DNA from: Pseudomonas maioricensis
GTDB taxonomy: Bacteria > Pseudomonadota > Gammaproteobacteria > Pseudomonadales > Pseudomonadaceae
Direction of reading: 5' to 3'
Length of the DNA: 64,000 bases
Assembly: GCF_022790535.1 (NCBI RefSeq)
Contig: NZ_LOHG01000002.1
Location: forward strand, 1 to 64,000
The translations under genes and the position numbers were made by a program. Within the stretch, counting starts at the first letter, position 1. Each line of letters begins with the position of its first letter. Below the pieces are notes generated by a model. That model searched no databases. It had not been told where the DNA came from and saw only the letters and a program-made list of their open reading frames with translations. Positions 1 to 11,515 of the stretch are shown one piece after another.

Positions 1-29
1 CGAGAGGCCGTCAACCCCTAATTTCAGGT

Positions 30-1229
30 TTATTCCAAAACCAGCGTAATACGCCCGAATGCCTTCTTGCCCGCCTGGCAAACATGAGTCGCTCCTACCT
101 TAAAGACGAACGAGCGATCAACAACTTCACCATCTATACGCACACCACCAGAAGCAAGCAGATCCCTGGCAACCGCAGAGTTCTTAACAAGGCCTGCCTT
201 ATTAAGGACGGCTGAGATCGGCATATCTTCAGGGGCACTTACAGAAATCTCCGGAAGATCGTCCGGCAGCTCACCATCTTTCATGCGGTTACCCGCCGAA
301 CGATGGGCATTCGCCGCAGCCTCCTCACCGTGGAAACGCGCGACAATCTCTTCAGCCAGCTTGATCTTGATGTCACGCGGGTTCGCACCCTTCTCACAAT
401 CCGCCTTAAAGCCATTGATCTCTTCCATGGACCGGAAGCTCAATAGCTCGAAGTAGCGCCACATCAATGCATCCGGAATCGAAACCAGCTTGCTATACAT
501 GATGCCGGGTGCTTCCTGGATACCTACATAGTTGCCCAGCGACTTGGACATCTTCTTCACACCATCCAACCCTTCCAGCAAAGGCATGGTGAGAATGCAT
601 TGAGCTTCCTGCCCATAGGCTCGCTGCAGCTCACGCCCCATCAGAAGATTGAATTTCTGATCAGTACCGCCCAGCTCGACATCTGAACGCAAGGCAACAG
701 AGTCATAACCCTGCACCAGCGGATAAAGGAACTCATGGATAGCGATTGGCTGACTGCTTTTATAGCGCTTGTCGAAATCGTCCCGCTCCAGCATTCGCGC
801 CACGGTGTACTGCGATGACAGGCGAATGAAGTCAGCTGGGCTCAGCTTGTCCATCCAGGTGGAATTGAATGCGACCTCGGTCTTGGCAGGATCGAGAATC
901 TTGAATACCTGAGACTTGTAGGTTTCGGCGTAGTCGAGAACCTGCTCACGGGTCAACGGAGGACGCGTAGCACTCTTGCCGCTCGGATCACCGATCATGC
1001 CGGTGAAGTCGCCGATCAGGAATATGACGTGATGACCGAGCTCTTGAAATTGACGCAGCTTATTAATAAGCACGGTGTGACCCAGGTGAAGGTCAGGCGC
1101 CGTAGGATCGAACCCGGCTTTAATACGCAGTGGCTGGCCACGCTTGAGCTTGGCAACAAGCTCGGCCTCAACCAAAAGCTCATCCGCCCCACGCTTGATC
1201 AGCGCTAGCTGCTCTTCAACCGACCTCAT
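30..1229 (-). CDS. tyrS: Tyrosyl-tRNA synthetase (TyrZ-type)
   Basis: Class I aminoacyl-tRNA synthetase that charges tRNA-Tyr with tyrosine in the cytoplasm. The 399-residue protein has the HIGH-class motif HLGH at about 48-51 and KMSKS at 226-230, followed by a C-terminal S4 RNA-binding domain from about 335. The KMSKS form, rather than KFGKT, marks the TyrZ subtype. As I recall, P. aeruginosa has both types and its tyrZ sits in this same neighbourhood. It is divergent from the M23 peptidase gene across about 215 bases that must hold both promoters. No frameshift or missing motif is seen. Confidence 0.97.
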   Translation of the reverse strand: MRSVEEQLALIKRGADELLVEAELVAKLKRGQPLRIKAGFDPTAPDLHLGHTVLINKLRQFQELGHHVIFLIGDFTGMIGDPSGKSATRPPLTREQVLDYAETYKSQVFKILDPAKTEVAFNSTWMDKLSPADFIRLSSQYTVARMLERDDFDKRYKSSQPIAIHEFLYPLVQGYDSVALRSDVELGGTDQKFNLLMGRELQRAYGQEAQCILTMPLLEGLDGVKKMSKSLGNYVGIQEAPGIMYSKLVSIPDALMWRYFELLSFRSMEEINGFKADCEKGANPRDIKIKLAEEIVARFHGEEAAANAHRSAGNRMKDGELPDDLPEISVSAPEDMPISAVLNKAGLVKNSAVARDLLASGGVRIDGEVVDRSFVFKVGATHVCQAGKKAFGRITLVLE

Positions 1230-1443
1230 ACCCGTCCCCTATTAATAGCCATTTTCAAAAGGGGCCAACCATACAAGATCAGCGCCCAATTACAAGTTTT
1301 GCCCAGCACCACGGGACGAATCGAAAGCCGATTCATCCGCAGGGTTGCTTCGCACAGGTTTTGGTTATATTTTATACAGTTATTTCATCTTCATCATGTC
1401 ATTCATCTTTTCCAATTCATCTTTTTTCAAAGTCAAATTACCT

Positions 1444-2868
1444 ATGATAGACACGCCGCCTAAAGCGCCACCGCTTTATCCCAAGACCCATCTGCTCGCA
1501 GCCAGCGGCATTGCCGCCCTGTTAAGCTTGGCGCTCCTGGTGTTTCCCTCAAGCGAAGTTGAAGCCAAAAAAACCGTCTTGAATCTGGATATGGAAGCGC
1601 CTGCTGATCAAAGCGCACCTAACCAAGACGCTCTGGAAGCGACCGAAGCCACACAATCGGCAACAGATTCTCCGTTTGCACAGATAGACAACGGCGACGA
1701 CGAGACTCAAAGCAACGCTGCTACCACCGAAAACGCTGCAGCTCCAGCAGTGGCAAGCAAAGACCCGAATCATCGCGAGGTCACCGTTGCAAAAGGTGAC
1801 ACCCTGTCCACTTTGTTTGAAAAAGTGGGCCTACCGGCTGCGACCGTGCACGAAGTCATGGCCAGTAATAAAGAAGCCAAGCAGTTCAGCCGATTGCAGA
1901 ACGGCCAGGTTTTGCAATTTGAACTGACGCCTGAAGGCCAGCTCAAGCAGCTGCACACCAAGCTGAGTCAGCTCGAAACTATCAGCCTTTCCAAAACAGA
2001 CAGCGGCTACACGTTCAATCGCGAAATCAGCAAGCCTGACGTGCGCACAGCCTATATACACGGCGTGATTACTAACTCCTTGTCGCAGTCTGCCCAGCGC
2101 GCGGGCCTGTCGCACAGCATGACCATGGATATGGCCAACATCTTTGGCTACGACATCGACTTCGCTCAAGACATCCGCAAAGGTGACGAATTCGACGTTA
2201 TCTATGAGCAGAAGGTCATCAACGGAAAGACCGTAGGTACCGGCAATATCCTTTCTGCCCGTTTCACTAATCAGGGCAAGTCCTACTCCGCTATTCGCTA
2301 CACGAACAAACAAGGCAACACCAATTACTACACGGCCGACGGGAACAGCATGCGCAAGGCGTTCATCCGCACGCCCGTGGACTTCGCCCGCATCAGCTCA
2401 ATGTTCTCCATGGGCCGCAAGCACCCGATTCTGAACAAGATTCGCGCGCACAAGGGCGTCGATTACGCAGCACCTCGGGGCACACCTATCAAGGCTACCG
2501 GTGACGGCAAGGTGCTACTCGCTGGCCGTCGTGGCGGATACGGCAACACCGTGATCATCCAGCACGGCGAGACTTACCGCACGCTGTACGGTCACATGCA
2601 GGGCTTCGCGAAAGGTATCCAGACTGGCGGTACGGTCAAACAAGGTCAGGTCATCGGCTATATTGGTACCACTGGGCTGTCGACAGGGCCGCACTTGCAC
2701 TATGAGTTCCAGGTCAATGGCGTGCACGTCGACCCGCTGGGTCGTAAATTGCCGATGGCGGACCCTATCGCCAAATCCGAAAAACAGCGGTTCATGCAAC
2801 AGAGCCAGCCACTGATGGCTCGCATGGATCAGGAAAAGGCCACCATGCTGGCCTCGAGCAAACGATAA
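1444..2868 (+). CDS. M23 family murein DD-endopeptidase (MepM-like)
   Basis: Envelope peptidase predicted to cut peptide cross-links in peptidoglycan. I chose the ATG at 1444 (474 residues, MIDTPPKAPPLYPK) because a basic segment and a membrane anchor (LAASGIAALLSLALLVF) follow it. The longer frame from 1345 adds a poorly coded hydrophobic stretch. After an acidic, Ala/Thr-rich linker there is a LysM-like region (VTVAKGDTLSTLF). The C-terminal M23 domain has zinc ligands in HKGVD and HLHYEF. The next gene, anmK, starts 3 bases after the stop, so the two are probably co-transcribed and both act on the cell wall. Confidence 0.93.
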   Translation: MIDTPPKAPPLYPKTHLLAASGIAALLSLALLVFPSSEVEAKKTVLNLDMEAPADQSAPNQDALEATEATQSATDSPFAQIDNGDDETQSNAATTENAAAPAVASKDPNHREVTVAKGDTLSTLFEKVGLPAATVHEVMASNKEAKQFSRLQNGQVLQFELTPEGQLKQLHTKLSQLETISLSKTDSGYTFNREISKPDVRTAYIHGVITNSLSQSAQRAGLSHSMTMDMANIFGYDIDFAQDIRKGDEFDVIYEQKVINGKTVGTGNILSARFTNQGKSYSAIRYTNKQGNTNYYTADGNSMRKAFIRTPVDFARISSMFSMGRKHPILNKIRAHKGVDYAAPRGTPIKATGDGKVLLAGRRGGYGNTVIIQHGETYRTLYGHMQGFAKGIQTGGTVKQGQVIGYIGTTGLSTGPHLHYEFQVNGVHVDPLGRKLPMADPIAKSEKQRFMQQSQPLMARMDQEKATMLASSKR

Positions 2869-3966
<1,098 letters not shown>

Positions 3967-3978
3967 TTCCAGACAAAC

Positions 3979-4007
3979 AAAAACGCCGCGCAAATGCGCG
4001 GCGTTTT
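3979..4007. terminator. Bidirectional intrinsic terminator between anmK and erpA
   Basis: A perfect GC-rich stem (CGCCGCGC and GCGCGGCG around AAAT) is flanked by A-run and T-run, so it can end transcription of anmK from the left and erpA from the right. It lies between the convergent stops at 3966 and 4022. Confidence 0.9.
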
Positions 4008-4021
4008 TATGTGCGGAACAA

Positions 4022-4372
4022 TCAGATGGAAAATGAAGAACCGCAACCGCAAGTAGTAGACGCGTTAGGGTTCTTGATCACAAAACGAGAACCCTCAAGG
4101 CCTTCCTGGTAATCAACTTCTGCGCCCGCAAGGTACTGGAAGCTCATTGGATCGACCACCAGGCTCACGCCTTCGCGCTCAACGATGGTGTCATCGTCGG
4201 CCACGTCTTCATCGAAAGTAAAACCGTACTGAAAACCTGAACAACCGCCGCCAGTCACAAACACACGCAGCTTCAGGCGATCGTTACCCTCTTCATCGAC
4301 CAGGGTCTTCACTTTGTGCGCAGCACCATGGGTGAATTGCAAAGCCGTTGGAGTGAAGGACTCGACGCTCAT
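4022..4372 (-). CDS. erpA: Iron-sulfur cluster insertion protein ErpA
   Basis: A-type carrier that passes Fe-S clusters to apo-enzymes, such as those of isoprenoid synthesis and respiration. The protein is 116 residues from the ATG at 4372 ([13 protein letters not shown]). The frame is open 10 codons further, but that extension is not family-like. Three conserved cysteines are present: one in VTGGGCSGF and two in the C-terminal TTCGCGSSF. It is monocistronic between the terminator and argC. Confidence 0.95.
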   Translation of the reverse strand: MSVESFTPTALQFTHGAAHKVKTLVDEEGNDRLKLRVFVTGGGCSGFQYGFTFDEDVADDDTIVEREGVSLVVDPMSFQYLAGAEVDYQEGLEGSRFVIKNPNASTTCGCGSSFSI

Positions 4373-4460
4373 GTTAAATATCTCCCGGCGATAAGCCGTC
4401 ATAATGCGTAATGACCGGCATTATCCGCTTCTCCTAGAAAATTGGTCAACTATTAGAGGT

Positions 4461-4545
4461 GCAGCGATAAGCGGCAAGCCACAAGCCACAAGCCGCAAGA
4501 ATCGCTAGGCAATCTTGCAGCTTGTAGCTTAAAACCCACAGCTGC
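4461..4545. repeat. Intergenic inverted repeat (CAAGC/GCTTG family)
   Basis: Tandem CAAGCCACAAGC-type units on the left are answered by CTTGCAGCTTGTAGC on the right, forming an imperfect hairpin between erpA and argC. The same family recurs at 43022-43122 inside the prkA operon. It differs from the REP families elsewhere in the window. Confidence 0.7.
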
Positions 4546-4547
4546 TT

Positions 4548-5582
4548 CTAAGGCATCATCCCGGCATGGGACAGGCCCAGCTTCTCGTCCAGCCCAAACA
4601 TGATGTTCATGTTCTGTACCGCCTGACCCGACGCACCCTTGACCAGATTGTCGATAACCGAGAGCACAACCACCAGATCACCACCTTGCGGACGATGCAC
4701 GGCAATACGGCATACGTTGGCACCGCGCACACTGCGGGTTTCCGGATGGCTGCCAGCTGGCATGACATCCACGAATGGTTCGTTGGCATAACGCTTCTCG
4801 AACAGCGCCTGCAGATCGACCGATTTGTCGACGACTGTTGCGTACAGCGTGGAGTGAATACCGCGGATCATTGGCGTCAGGTGCGGGACGAAGGTCAAAC
4901 CGACATCGCCGCCAGCCGCGCGACGCAGCCCTTGGGTAATTTCAGGCAAGTGACGATGGCCTTTGACCGCATAAGCCTTGAAGCTTTCGTTGGCCTCGGA
5001 ATACAGCGAACCAATGCTCAAGCCACGACCCGCACCGCTGACACCGGACTTACAGTCAGCAATCAAACGCGTGTTGTCGGCAAGACCGGCTTCCAGCAAC
5101 GGCAGGAAACCCAATTGAGTAGCGGTTGGGTAGCAACCCGGCACAGCAATCAGGCGAGCCTGCTTGATTTGCTCACGGTTCACTTCAGGCAAACCATAAA
5201 CTGCATCCTTGAGCAACTCCGGCGCACCGTGGGGTTGGCCGTACCACTTCGCCCACTCTACCGAGTCCTGTAGACGGAAGTCCGCAGAGAGGTCGATGAC
5301 CCGCGTACCCGCGTTCAGCAGTTCGCCTGCAAGCGAGTGCGCAACGCCATGGGGTGTCGCAAAGAACACGACATCACATGCACCGAGGGTCGCAATGTCA
5401 GGCACGCTGAAAGCCAGGCCATCGTAATGACCGCGCAGATTAGGGTACATATCAGCAACAGGCAGCCCTGCCTCGGATCGCGAAGTAATAACGACCACTT
5501 CAGCTTGCGGATGCTGTGCCAGCAGACGCAGCAACTCGACACCGGTGTAACCCGTGCCGCCGACGATACCGACCTTGACCAT
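4548..5582 (-). CDS. argC: N-acetyl-gamma-glutamyl-phosphate reductase
   Basis: Third step of arginine synthesis: NADPH-dependent reduction of N-acetylglutamyl phosphate to the semialdehyde. The start at 5582 gives 344 residues beginning [14 protein letters not shown], which places the Rossmann glycine loop right at the N-terminus as in the family. The active-site cysteine is in [10 protein letters not shown] longer frame to 5603 exists but adds seven non-conserved residues. It is divergent from hemJ. Confidence 0.96.
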   Translation of the reverse strand: MVKVGIVGGTGYTGVELLRLLAQHPQAEVVVITSRSEAGLPVADMYPNLRGHYDGLAFSVPDIATLGACDVVFFATPHGVAHSLAGELLNAGTRVIDLSADFRLQDSVEWAKWYGQPHGAPELLKDAVYGLPEVNREQIKQARLIAVPGCYPTATQLGFLPLLEAGLADNTRLIADCKSGVSGAGRGLSIGSLYSEANESFKAYAVKGHRHLPEITQGLRRAAGGDVGLTFVPHLTPMIRGIHSTLYATVVDKSVDLQALFEKRYANEPFVDVMPAGSHPETRSVRGANVCRIAVHRPQGGDLVVVLSVIDNLVKGASGQAVQNMNIMFGLDEKLGLSHAGMMP

Positions 5583-5715
5583 AACCTGCCCTCTACGTGC
5601 CAACTGGAAAGCCGTCGATAATATGGGCCTAACGCGTCTGCGACAACCGACAACGTGACGTATGGACGCTCAAGCCACTACTATTTGCACACCGTGAACC
5701 TGGGAATAACTAAAA

Positions 5716-6138
5716 ATGCTTTTATGGATCAAAGCTTTTCATATCGTTTCAATGGTCTGTTGGTTTGCAGCGTTGTTCTACCTGCCAAGACTTTTCGTTT
5801 ACCACTCCATGAGCGAGGACACCGTCAGCCGTGAGCGCTTCTGTGTCATGGAACGCAAGCTTTACCGGGGCATCATGGGTCCGGCGATGATAGCAACGCT
5901 GATTTTCGGTATCTGGCTGGTAGCTCTGGTTCCGGGATACATGAGCCAAGGCTGGATGCATGCGAAACTCACGCTGGTCATTCTGCTGATCGGCTATCAC
6001 CATGTCTGCGGCGCACAGGTCAAACGTTTCGCGCGCGGTGAGAATGGTCGCAGCCACGTGTTTTATCGCTGGTTCAACGAAATCCCTGTTTTGATCCTCC
6101 TCGCAATCGTCATTCTGGTGGTCGTCAAACCTTTCTAA
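5716..6138 (+). CDS. hemJ: Protoporphyrinogen oxidase HemJ
   Basis: Small integral-membrane enzyme that oxidises protoporphyrinogen IX to protoporphyrin IX in haem synthesis. The 140 residues form about four transmembrane helices. The family-defining N-terminal His lies in KAFHIVSMVCWFAALFYLPR, with further conserved basic residues in the MERKLYRGIM segment. Assignment is by the family pattern (UPF0093/HemJ). It stands alone, followed by a hairpin and the DUF805 gene. Confidence 0.9.
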   Translation: MLLWIKAFHIVSMVCWFAALFYLPRLFVYHSMSEDTVSRERFCVMERKLYRGIMGPAMIATLIFGIWLVALVPGYMSQGWMHAKLTLVILLIGYHHVCGAQVKRFARGENGRSHVFYRWFNEIPVLILLAIVILVVVKPF

Positions 6139-6148
6139 CTCATGAGGT

Positions 6149-6186
6149 GGCCGCTTGCTCTTGAGCAGGCGGCTCATATCGCTTTT
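6149..6186 (+). terminator. Probable terminator or hairpin after hemJ
   Basis: GCCGCTTGCTC pairs with GAGCAGGCGGC (one G-T pair) over a tight loop, extended by ATGAG and CTCAT. A short T-rich stretch (CGCTTTT) follows. It lies 10 bases after the hemJ stop and may end or attenuate transcription before the next gene. Confidence 0.55.
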
Positions 6187-6207
6187 GGTCCGACAAGGAA
6201 GCCAAGC

Positions 6208-7059
6208 ATGTCCACTCCGCTGTTCAAGATTGTGTTCGAAGGGCAGTTGCGCAACGGTGTCGAGTTGCAAACTGCCAAGCTCAATCTTGCTCGATTGTTC
6301 AAAAGTGAAGTCACCGCGGTGGATAAGCTGTTCAACGGCAAACCCGTCGCACTCAAACGCGGACTGTCTCAAGCTGACGCTCAGATCTACCTGAATGCGC
6401 TCAATGATGCAGGTGTCGAGGCACGCATCGAAAATGACCACGTCATCATCCTGAATATCGAGGAGGTCGAAGAAAGCTCAACGACGCCCTACTCTGCTCA
6501 GACACCACCGGCTTCCCCATATGCGCCTCCCCGCGCGAGTGTTATCGATGCTGAGACAGAGCATTCGGACCTGAAGGTCTTCAGCTTTCAGGGGCGGATA
6601 GGTCGGGTGCGCTATCTGGCATGGATATCCGTGCTCGTCGTTACAGGCTTTATTGCTGCCGGCATATGCTCAGTGATCATGAGCGCCTCACTGGTCGGCG
6701 GCGGCCTGTTGCTGGCGATAGTCGGCGCAGCGTTCTTTTTGGTCGGCCTCCAGATAGGTGCACAAAGACTGCACGACGCAGGATGGTCGGCCTGGCTGCT
6801 GTGTCTGTACGTGGTGCCTTACATAGGTTTCGTACTGCCTCTGCTCCTGGTCCTGGCTCCGGGCAATAAAATCGCTAACCGCTATGGCCCGCCGCCGCCT
6901 CCGAATAACCGCTGGGTCATTCTGCTAGCCTGCATGTGGATATTCTTCATTGGCCTATCCATCATTTCTGCGTTAACTGGCGGGATCCACTCCCTGAAAA
7001 ATGAACTGTCGGACGTCACCACTCAATATGAGCAGTCACTGCCTGATGACGATCAATAG
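6208..7059 (+). CDS. DUF805 membrane protein with N-terminal extension
   Basis: Function unknown. The start at 6208 (MSTPLFKIVFEGQL) is preferred over the upstream in-frame ATG at 6142, which lies inside the preceding hairpin. The 283-residue protein has a soluble N-terminal module of about 80 residues (a FEGQLRNGV...KRGLSQADA pattern seen before membrane domains in pseudomonads). A Pro-rich linker follows, then a DUF805-type domain with several hydrophobic helices from about 125 to 265. The FSFQGRIGRVRYLAW segment opens the DUF805 part. Confidence 0.8.
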   Translation: MSTPLFKIVFEGQLRNGVELQTAKLNLARLFKSEVTAVDKLFNGKPVALKRGLSQADAQIYLNALNDAGVEARIENDHVIILNIEEVEESSTTPYSAQTPPASPYAPPRASVIDAETEHSDLKVFSFQGRIGRVRYLAWISVLVVTGFIAAGICSVIMSASLVGGGLLLAIVGAAFFLVGLQIGAQRLHDAGWSAWLLCLYVVPYIGFVLPLLLVLAPGNKIANRYGPPPPPNNRWVILLACMWIFFIGLSIISALTGGIHSLKNELSDVTTQYEQSLPDDDQ

Positions 7060-7119
7060 TCTGTTGCCTATGCCCCGAACAAAACGTCGCGGCTCGCACT
7101 ACGCTCAACGGAGAACCGC

Positions 7120-7908
7120 ATGACCCGTTACGCCTTGATCACCGGGGCAACTAGCGGAATTGGCCTGGCCATGGCCGAAGCCCTGGCACGCAGAGGACGG
7201 AGCCTGCTACTGGTCGCCCGTCAGCGCGACCAGTTGGAGACGATCGCCATTGAACTGACCCAGCGCTTCGGCGTAGAGGTACTGATTCGCGCTTGCGATC
7301 TGGGCGAGCCCCTGCGCCTTTCGGGCTTTCTGCTGGAGCTGGAAGAGGAAGGTGCGCACCAGATCGACCTGCTGGTCAATTGCGCCGGGATCGGTACATC
7401 CGGCCCGTTTCTGGCTCAGGACTGGGGACTGGAGCAGGATCTGATCGACCTGAACATTCTGGCCCTCACACGCCTGTGCCATACCGTCGGCAACTTGATG
7501 GCACTGCAGGGTGGCGGGCAGATTCTAAACGTTGCGTCTGTGGCTGCGTTCAGCCCAGGCCCGTGGATGAGCGCCTATTACGCCAGTAAGGCCTACGTGC
7601 TGCACTTTTCGGAAGGGCTGCGCGAAGAGGTCAAGAAAAACGGGATCAAAGTATCAGTCCTGTGCCCTGGCCCAACGCGTACCGGTTTTTTTCGCACCGC
7701 CCTGCTTCAAGTAGGTCAACGCGGCAATCAGAAAATGATGAGTCCCGAGGAAGTGGCCCTGTATACGGTAAGGGCGCTGGCAAAGAATAAAGCTGTGATC
7801 ATCCCAGGCTGGCGCAACCGGTTGATTGCGTTCAGCCCTCGACTGGTTTCGCGCTGGGCAAGTCGCACGATTGCTGGCCTGATCAATAAATCCGTCTGCC
7901 CCCGCTAA
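7120..7908 (+). CDS. Short-chain dehydrogenase/reductase
   Basis: Classical SDR oxidoreductase of 262 residues; the substrate is not predictable. The cofactor motif TGATSGIG is near the N-terminus, NCAGIG about 85 residues later, and the catalytic Ser in NVASVAAF precedes YYASK. Arg residues after the second beta strand (VARQRDQ) suggest NADP(H). It is cytoplasmic. It lies between the DUF805 gene and the HIT gene on the same strand with gaps of 60 and 91 bases, so it may be independently transcribed. Confidence 0.88.
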   Translation: MTRYALITGATSGIGLAMAEALARRGRSLLLVARQRDQLETIAIELTQRFGVEVLIRACDLGEPLRLSGFLLELEEEGAHQIDLLVNCAGIGTSGPFLAQDWGLEQDLIDLNILALTRLCHTVGNLMALQGGGQILNVASVAAFSPGPWMSAYYASKAYVLHFSEGLREEVKKNGIKVSVLCPGPTRTGFFRTALLQVGQRGNQKMMSPEEVALYTVRALAKNKAVIIPGWRNRLIAFSPRLVSRWASRTIAGLINKSVCPR

Positions 7909-7999
7909 CCGACAACACTGGGCGCAGGCCAATCCCCTCAGTACACTCGGTTAGGTCCATTCATCTGCACGTTCCATCCACCACAAGGAGCAACTGGCT

Positions 8000-8338
8000 G
8001 TGGATACTTTGTTCACCAAGATCATTAACCGCGAGATACCGGCCAAAATTATCTATGAAGATGATCAAGTGCTGGCGTTCCACGACATCGCCCCACAAGC
8101 ACCGGTCCACTTTCTGGTCATTCCGAAAAAGCCTATCCGTACGCTTAACGACCTGACGGAAGAAGATAAAGGCCTCGCCGGTCACATTCTGTTCACCGCC
8201 CAGCGCCTGGCTAAAGAACTGGGTTGCGAGGATGGGTTTCGCGTGGTCATGAACTGCAACGAGCTAGGCGGGCAGACCGTCTATCACATTCACATGCACG
8301 TTCTGGGTCAGCGTCAAATGAACTGGCCACCGGGTTAA
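8000..8338 (+). CDS. HIT family nucleotide hydrolase (HinT-like)
   Basis: Histidine-triad protein predicted to hydrolyse nucleoside phosphoramidates or adenylylated compounds. It is 112 residues long, as usual for HinT. The triad HIHMH lies at 96-100. A CIF-like N-terminal segment is replaced here by MDTLFTKIINREIPAKIIYEDD. Confidence 0.92.
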   Translation: MDTLFTKIINREIPAKIIYEDDQVLAFHDIAPQAPVHFLVIPKKPIRTLNDLTEEDKGLAGHILFTAQRLAKELGCEDGFRVVMNCNELGGQTVYHIHMHVLGQRQMNWPPG

Positions 8339-8461
8339 TCCAGATATTCAATCACTTGCAGCAGGGCTGGAGTCCGCCAGGGCCCTAGCCAGCTGATCCA
8401 GCTCAAACCTCACGTGGCTGATTGGGGTAGACTGGCACCCATGGTTCTTCCGGAGGTGCCC

Positions 8462-9109
8462 ATGGCTACCGAACGTCACTACTCCCCTATCGACCGTATT
8501 CTCTTGCAGGCCGACGCTGCGATGCGCACGCTTCTGCCGTCCAAGGGATACTCCCAACGCCCCTCGCCTGCCCTCGTTCAACCTGAAGTCAAGATGAGCG
8601 ATGAAGAAACAAGGCACGTCGCGGGCCTGATGCGCATCAATCACACCGGCGAAGTCTGCGCCCAGGCGCTGTACCAAGGCCAGGCACTGACCGCCAAACT
8701 GCCCAACATACGCGCAGCCATGGAACATGCCGCTGAAGAAGAGATCGATCATCTGGTCTGGTGCGAGCAGCGCATTCACCAGTTGGGCAGCCATACCAGT
8801 GTGCTCAATCCCCTGTTCTATGGGCTGTCATTCGGTATCGGCGCAGCGGCGGGATTGATCAGCGATAAAGTCAGCCTGGGCTTTGTAGCGGCGACTGAGG
8901 ATCAGGTCTGCAAACATCTGAATGAGCACCTGGAACAAATACCGGCCGAGGACGAGAAGTCTCGCGCAATCCTTGAACAAATGCGGGCTGACGAAGAACA
9001 CCACGCACAGAGCGCACTGGATGCAGGCGGTTTCCGCTTCCCGACTCCGGTCAAATTTGGCATGAGTGTGTTGGCCAAAGTCATGACCAAGAGCACTTAC
9101 CGGATCTGA
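8462..9109 (+). CDS. coq7: Demethoxyubiquinone hydroxylase Coq7
   Basis: Di-iron monooxygenase for the penultimate hydroxylation in ubiquinone synthesis, membrane-associated. The ATG at 8462 follows a strong GGAGGTGCCC ribosome site, so the 16-codon longer frame is rejected. The 215-residue protein carries iron-ligand segments NHTGEV (E64), EEEIDH (E94, H97) and the C-terminal ADEEHHAQ. An intrinsic terminator ends it. Confidence 0.95.
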   Translation: MATERHYSPIDRILLQADAAMRTLLPSKGYSQRPSPALVQPEVKMSDEETRHVAGLMRINHTGEVCAQALYQGQALTAKLPNIRAAMEHAAEEEIDHLVWCEQRIHQLGSHTSVLNPLFYGLSFGIGAAAGLISDKVSLGFVAATEDQVCKHLNEHLEQIPAEDEKSRAILEQMRADEEHHAQSALDAGGFRFPTPVKFGMSVLAKVMTKSTYRI

Positions 9110-9128
9110 AACGGTTTACCGCGGACAT

Positions 9129-9162
9129 AAAAAAGGCGCCTTTATCAGGCGCCTTTCTTTTT
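9129..9162. terminator. Intrinsic terminator between coq7 and speD
   Basis: GGCGCC-TTTATCA-GGCGCC hairpin followed by TTTCTTTTT and preceded by an A-run. It serves the convergent coq7 and speD genes. Confidence 0.88.
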
Positions 9163-9173
9163 ATGCGTAAAAA

Positions 9174-9974
9174 TCAGACGGCGACGTTAACGTTACGGCC
9201 GTAAAAGATTTCCAGCATCTCGTGCTTGACCTTGGAGGTCACCTGATCGCGTTGTACAGGGGACAGGTTGCTGGTCGCATCACCGAACAGGTAATTATCC
9301 AGTTCGAAGTTCTTGAGCAACATTTTGGTGTGGAACAGATTTTCCTGGTACACGTTCACGTCAGTCATCTGGTAGCTGTCGCGCGTGTCTTCAGAGAGGT
9401 AGTTCTGAATCGAATTGATCTCGTGGTCGATGAAGTGCTTCTTGCCTTCAACGTCACGGGTAAAGCCGCGCACGCGATAGTCGACCGTCACGATGTCCGA
9501 TTCGAACTTGTGGATCAGGTAGTTCAGCGCTTTAAGCGGTGAAATCACCCCGCAGGTTGACACGTCAATGTCCACACGGAAGGTCGCGATGCCATCCACC
9601 GGATGAATTTCCGGATAGGTATGAACGGTGATGTGGCTCTTGTCGAGGTGCGCCAGGATAGTTTCCGGCAGTGGGCCCGGCGACTCTTCGATCTGGCTTT
9701 CGGTAGGTGTTACCGGTTGCTCGGAAATCAGAATAGTCACGCTGGCGCCTTGAGGATCGTAATCCTGGCGGGCGATGTTGAGGATGTTGGCGCCAATGAT
9801 ATCGACGACATCAGTCAGAATCCGCGTCAGGCGTTCTGCGTCGTACACACTGTTGATGTACTCGACGTAGGCCTGCTGGTCCTGCGGAGTTTCCGCATAG
9901 CAGATGTCATAGATGTTGAAGCTCAAGGTCTTTGTCAGGTTATTGAACCCGTGGAGCTTGAGTTTGCTTTTCAC
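9174..9974 (-). CDS. speD: S-adenosylmethionine decarboxylase proenzyme
   Basis: Makes decarboxylated SAM, the aminopropyl donor for spermidine. The protein self-cleaves to create a pyruvoyl cofactor. I chose the GTG start at 9974 ([15 protein letters not shown], 266 residues), which has AGAGAG about 10 bases upstream. The upstream ATG at 10019 would add 15 non-conserved residues. The cleavage serine is in [12 protein letters not shown] (S113, close to S112 of the E. coli enzyme as I recall it). Confidence 0.95.
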   Translation of the reverse strand: MKSKLKLHGFNNLTKTLSFNIYDICYAETPQDQQAYVEYINSVYDAERLTRILTDVVDIIGANILNIARQDYDPQGASVTILISEQPVTPTESQIEESPGPLPETILAHLDKSHITVHTYPEIHPVDGIATFRVDIDVSTCGVISPLKALNYLIHKFESDIVTVDYRVRGFTRDVEGKKHFIDHEINSIQNYLSEDTRDSYQMTDVNVYQENLFHTKMLLKNFELDNYLFGDATSNLSPVQRDQVTSKVKHEMLEIFYGRNVNVAV

Positions 9975-10212
9975 CGTTAAAAACTCTCTATATGTGTGTG
10001 GCCCAGGCCACGTGATCAAGCATGCCCGTCAGTTGAGGAACGCTCAGCTGCGTAGGACGGTTAACACCTCTTCGCGTTGGCGATTTTGGTTGTCTGTTCG
10101 GGAGCGGTCGCAAACAACCTGAGCAACCTGCACCCTGAAAAAGGGGCGCATTATGCAGACGTCAGGAGCTGTCTGCCAGAGTGTGCGCCGCTTTTATGAT
10201 AATTGGGTGTCG

Positions 10213-10635
10213 TTAGCCCAATTCCACGATTTCGTAGTCGTGAGTAATCTCGACGCCAGCGTTGCCGAGCATGATCGATGCAGAGCAATATTTCTCGGCC
10301 GAGAGCTCAATGGCACGTTTGACCTGAGCCTCTTTCAAGCCTCGGCCCTTGACCACAAAATGCAGATGGATCTTGGTGAACACCTTCGGATCTTCGGTGG
10401 CGCGCTCGGCTTCCAGAAGCGCTTCGCAGCTTTCCACCGGCTGACGAGACTTCTTCAGAATGCTGACAACGTCGAAGTTGCTGCACCCGCCCAGGCCAAT
10501 CAAGACCATTTCCATCGGGCGGACACCCAGATTGCGACCACCGCTCTCGGGTGGACCATCCATCACGACCACATGACCACTGCCGGATTCGCCGAGAAAC
10601 ATGGCTTCACCAGCCCATTGAATACGTGCCTTCAT
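10213..10635 (-). CDS. OsmC/OhrA family protein
   Basis: Peroxiredoxin-like protein of about 140 residues, usually reducing organic hydroperoxides. The ATG at 10635 (MKARIQWAGEAMF) is preferred; the GTG five codons upstream overlaps its ribosome site GTGGAGA. Two redox cysteines are visible, in GLGGCSNFD and AEKYCSASIML. It is divergent from vfr. Confidence 0.9.
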   Translation of the reverse strand: MKARIQWAGEAMFLGESGSGHVVVMDGPPESGGRNLGVRPMEMVLIGLGGCSNFDVVSILKKSRQPVESCEALLEAERATEDPKVFTKIHLHFVVKGRGLKEAQVKRAIELSAEKYCSASIMLGNAGVEITHDYEIVELG

Positions 10636-10838
10636 CGCCAGGGTCTCCACTGTAAAAAGGCGGCCAGCTTAGCACAGCGCTCGCCACGCTCTGACCGCGC
10701 GATAAATTCGATTTCACGACTAACCTGTAGGAAATTTCTGAAATGGATTCAAATAGGGGCTAAAAAGCTGGCTAAATGCAATCTGCTGCCGATAACGCTA
10801 ACAATGCCCTAGGCGAAGTACTTTTTCAGGACACAAGA

Positions 10839-11483
10839 ATGCTAGCTATTCCCCTGTCATCCAAGACCAAGCACCTGGAAAAGTTTTTGGCTCATGCTCA
10901 GCGTCGTCGCTACTCGGCGAAGTCGAACATCATCTGTGCCGGTGATCAATCCGAGTCCCTGCTCTACATTCTCAAGGGATCGGTCACGGTCTTGATTGAA
11001 GACGACGAAGGTCGGGAAATGATCGTGGCTTACCTCAACTCCGGAGATTTCTGCGGCGAGTTGGGGCTGTTCGAAAAGCCCGGACAGGAAAATCAGCGCA
11101 GCGCCTGGGTACGAGCCAAGACGGAATGCGAAATAGCTGAAATCAGCTACAGCAAATTCCGTGAAATCTCCCATCAAGAGCCGGAAATTCTTTACGCACT
11201 AGGTGGGCAGATGGCCGAACGCCTGCGTAATACAACACGCAAAGTACGCGACCTGGCCTTCCTTGATGTGACCGGTCGGGTAGCGCGAACATTGCTGGAT
11301 TTGTGCAAGCAGCCTGACGCCATGACTCACCCTGACGGCATGCAGATCAAGATCACCCGCCAGGAGATCGGGCGCATTGTCGGTTGTTCAAGGGAAATGG
11401 TCGGCCGCGTGCTGAAGGCTCTGGAAGAACAGAAGCTGGTTCATGTCAAAGGCAAGACAATGGTGGTGTTTGGCACGCGTTGA
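10839..11483 (+). CDS. vfr: CRP/FNR family cAMP-binding regulator Vfr
   Basis: Global transcription activator. In Pseudomonas, Vfr controls virulence, twitching motility and quorum-sensing genes. The 214 residues from ATG 10839 ([13 protein letters not shown]) comprise an N-terminal cyclic-nucleotide domain with the phosphate-binding cassette [12 protein letters not shown]...RSAWVRA, a dimer helix, and a C-terminal winged helix with [16 protein letters not shown]. The C-terminal third is nearly the textbook Vfr sequence, while the first 35 residues are more divergent. The longer frame from 10776 is not family-like. Confidence 0.93.
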   Translation: MLAIPLSSKTKHLEKFLAHAQRRRYSAKSNIICAGDQSESLLYILKGSVTVLIEDDEGREMIVAYLNSGDFCGELGLFEKPGQENQRSAWVRAKTECEIAEISYSKFREISHQEPEILYALGGQMAERLRNTTRKVRDLAFLDVTGRVARTLLDLCKQPDAMTHPDGMQIKITRQEIGRIVGCSREMVGRVLKALEEQKLVHVKGKTMVVFGTR

Positions 11484-11515
11484 GAGTTCTAACGCAGTAG
11501 CTATAGGACGACCCA

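Noticed and set aside
1345-1443. N-terminal extension of the M23 peptidase gene
   Set aside because: The extra 33 codons are AT-rich and hydrophobic, lack a ribosome site and precede a normal start with its own membrane anchor.
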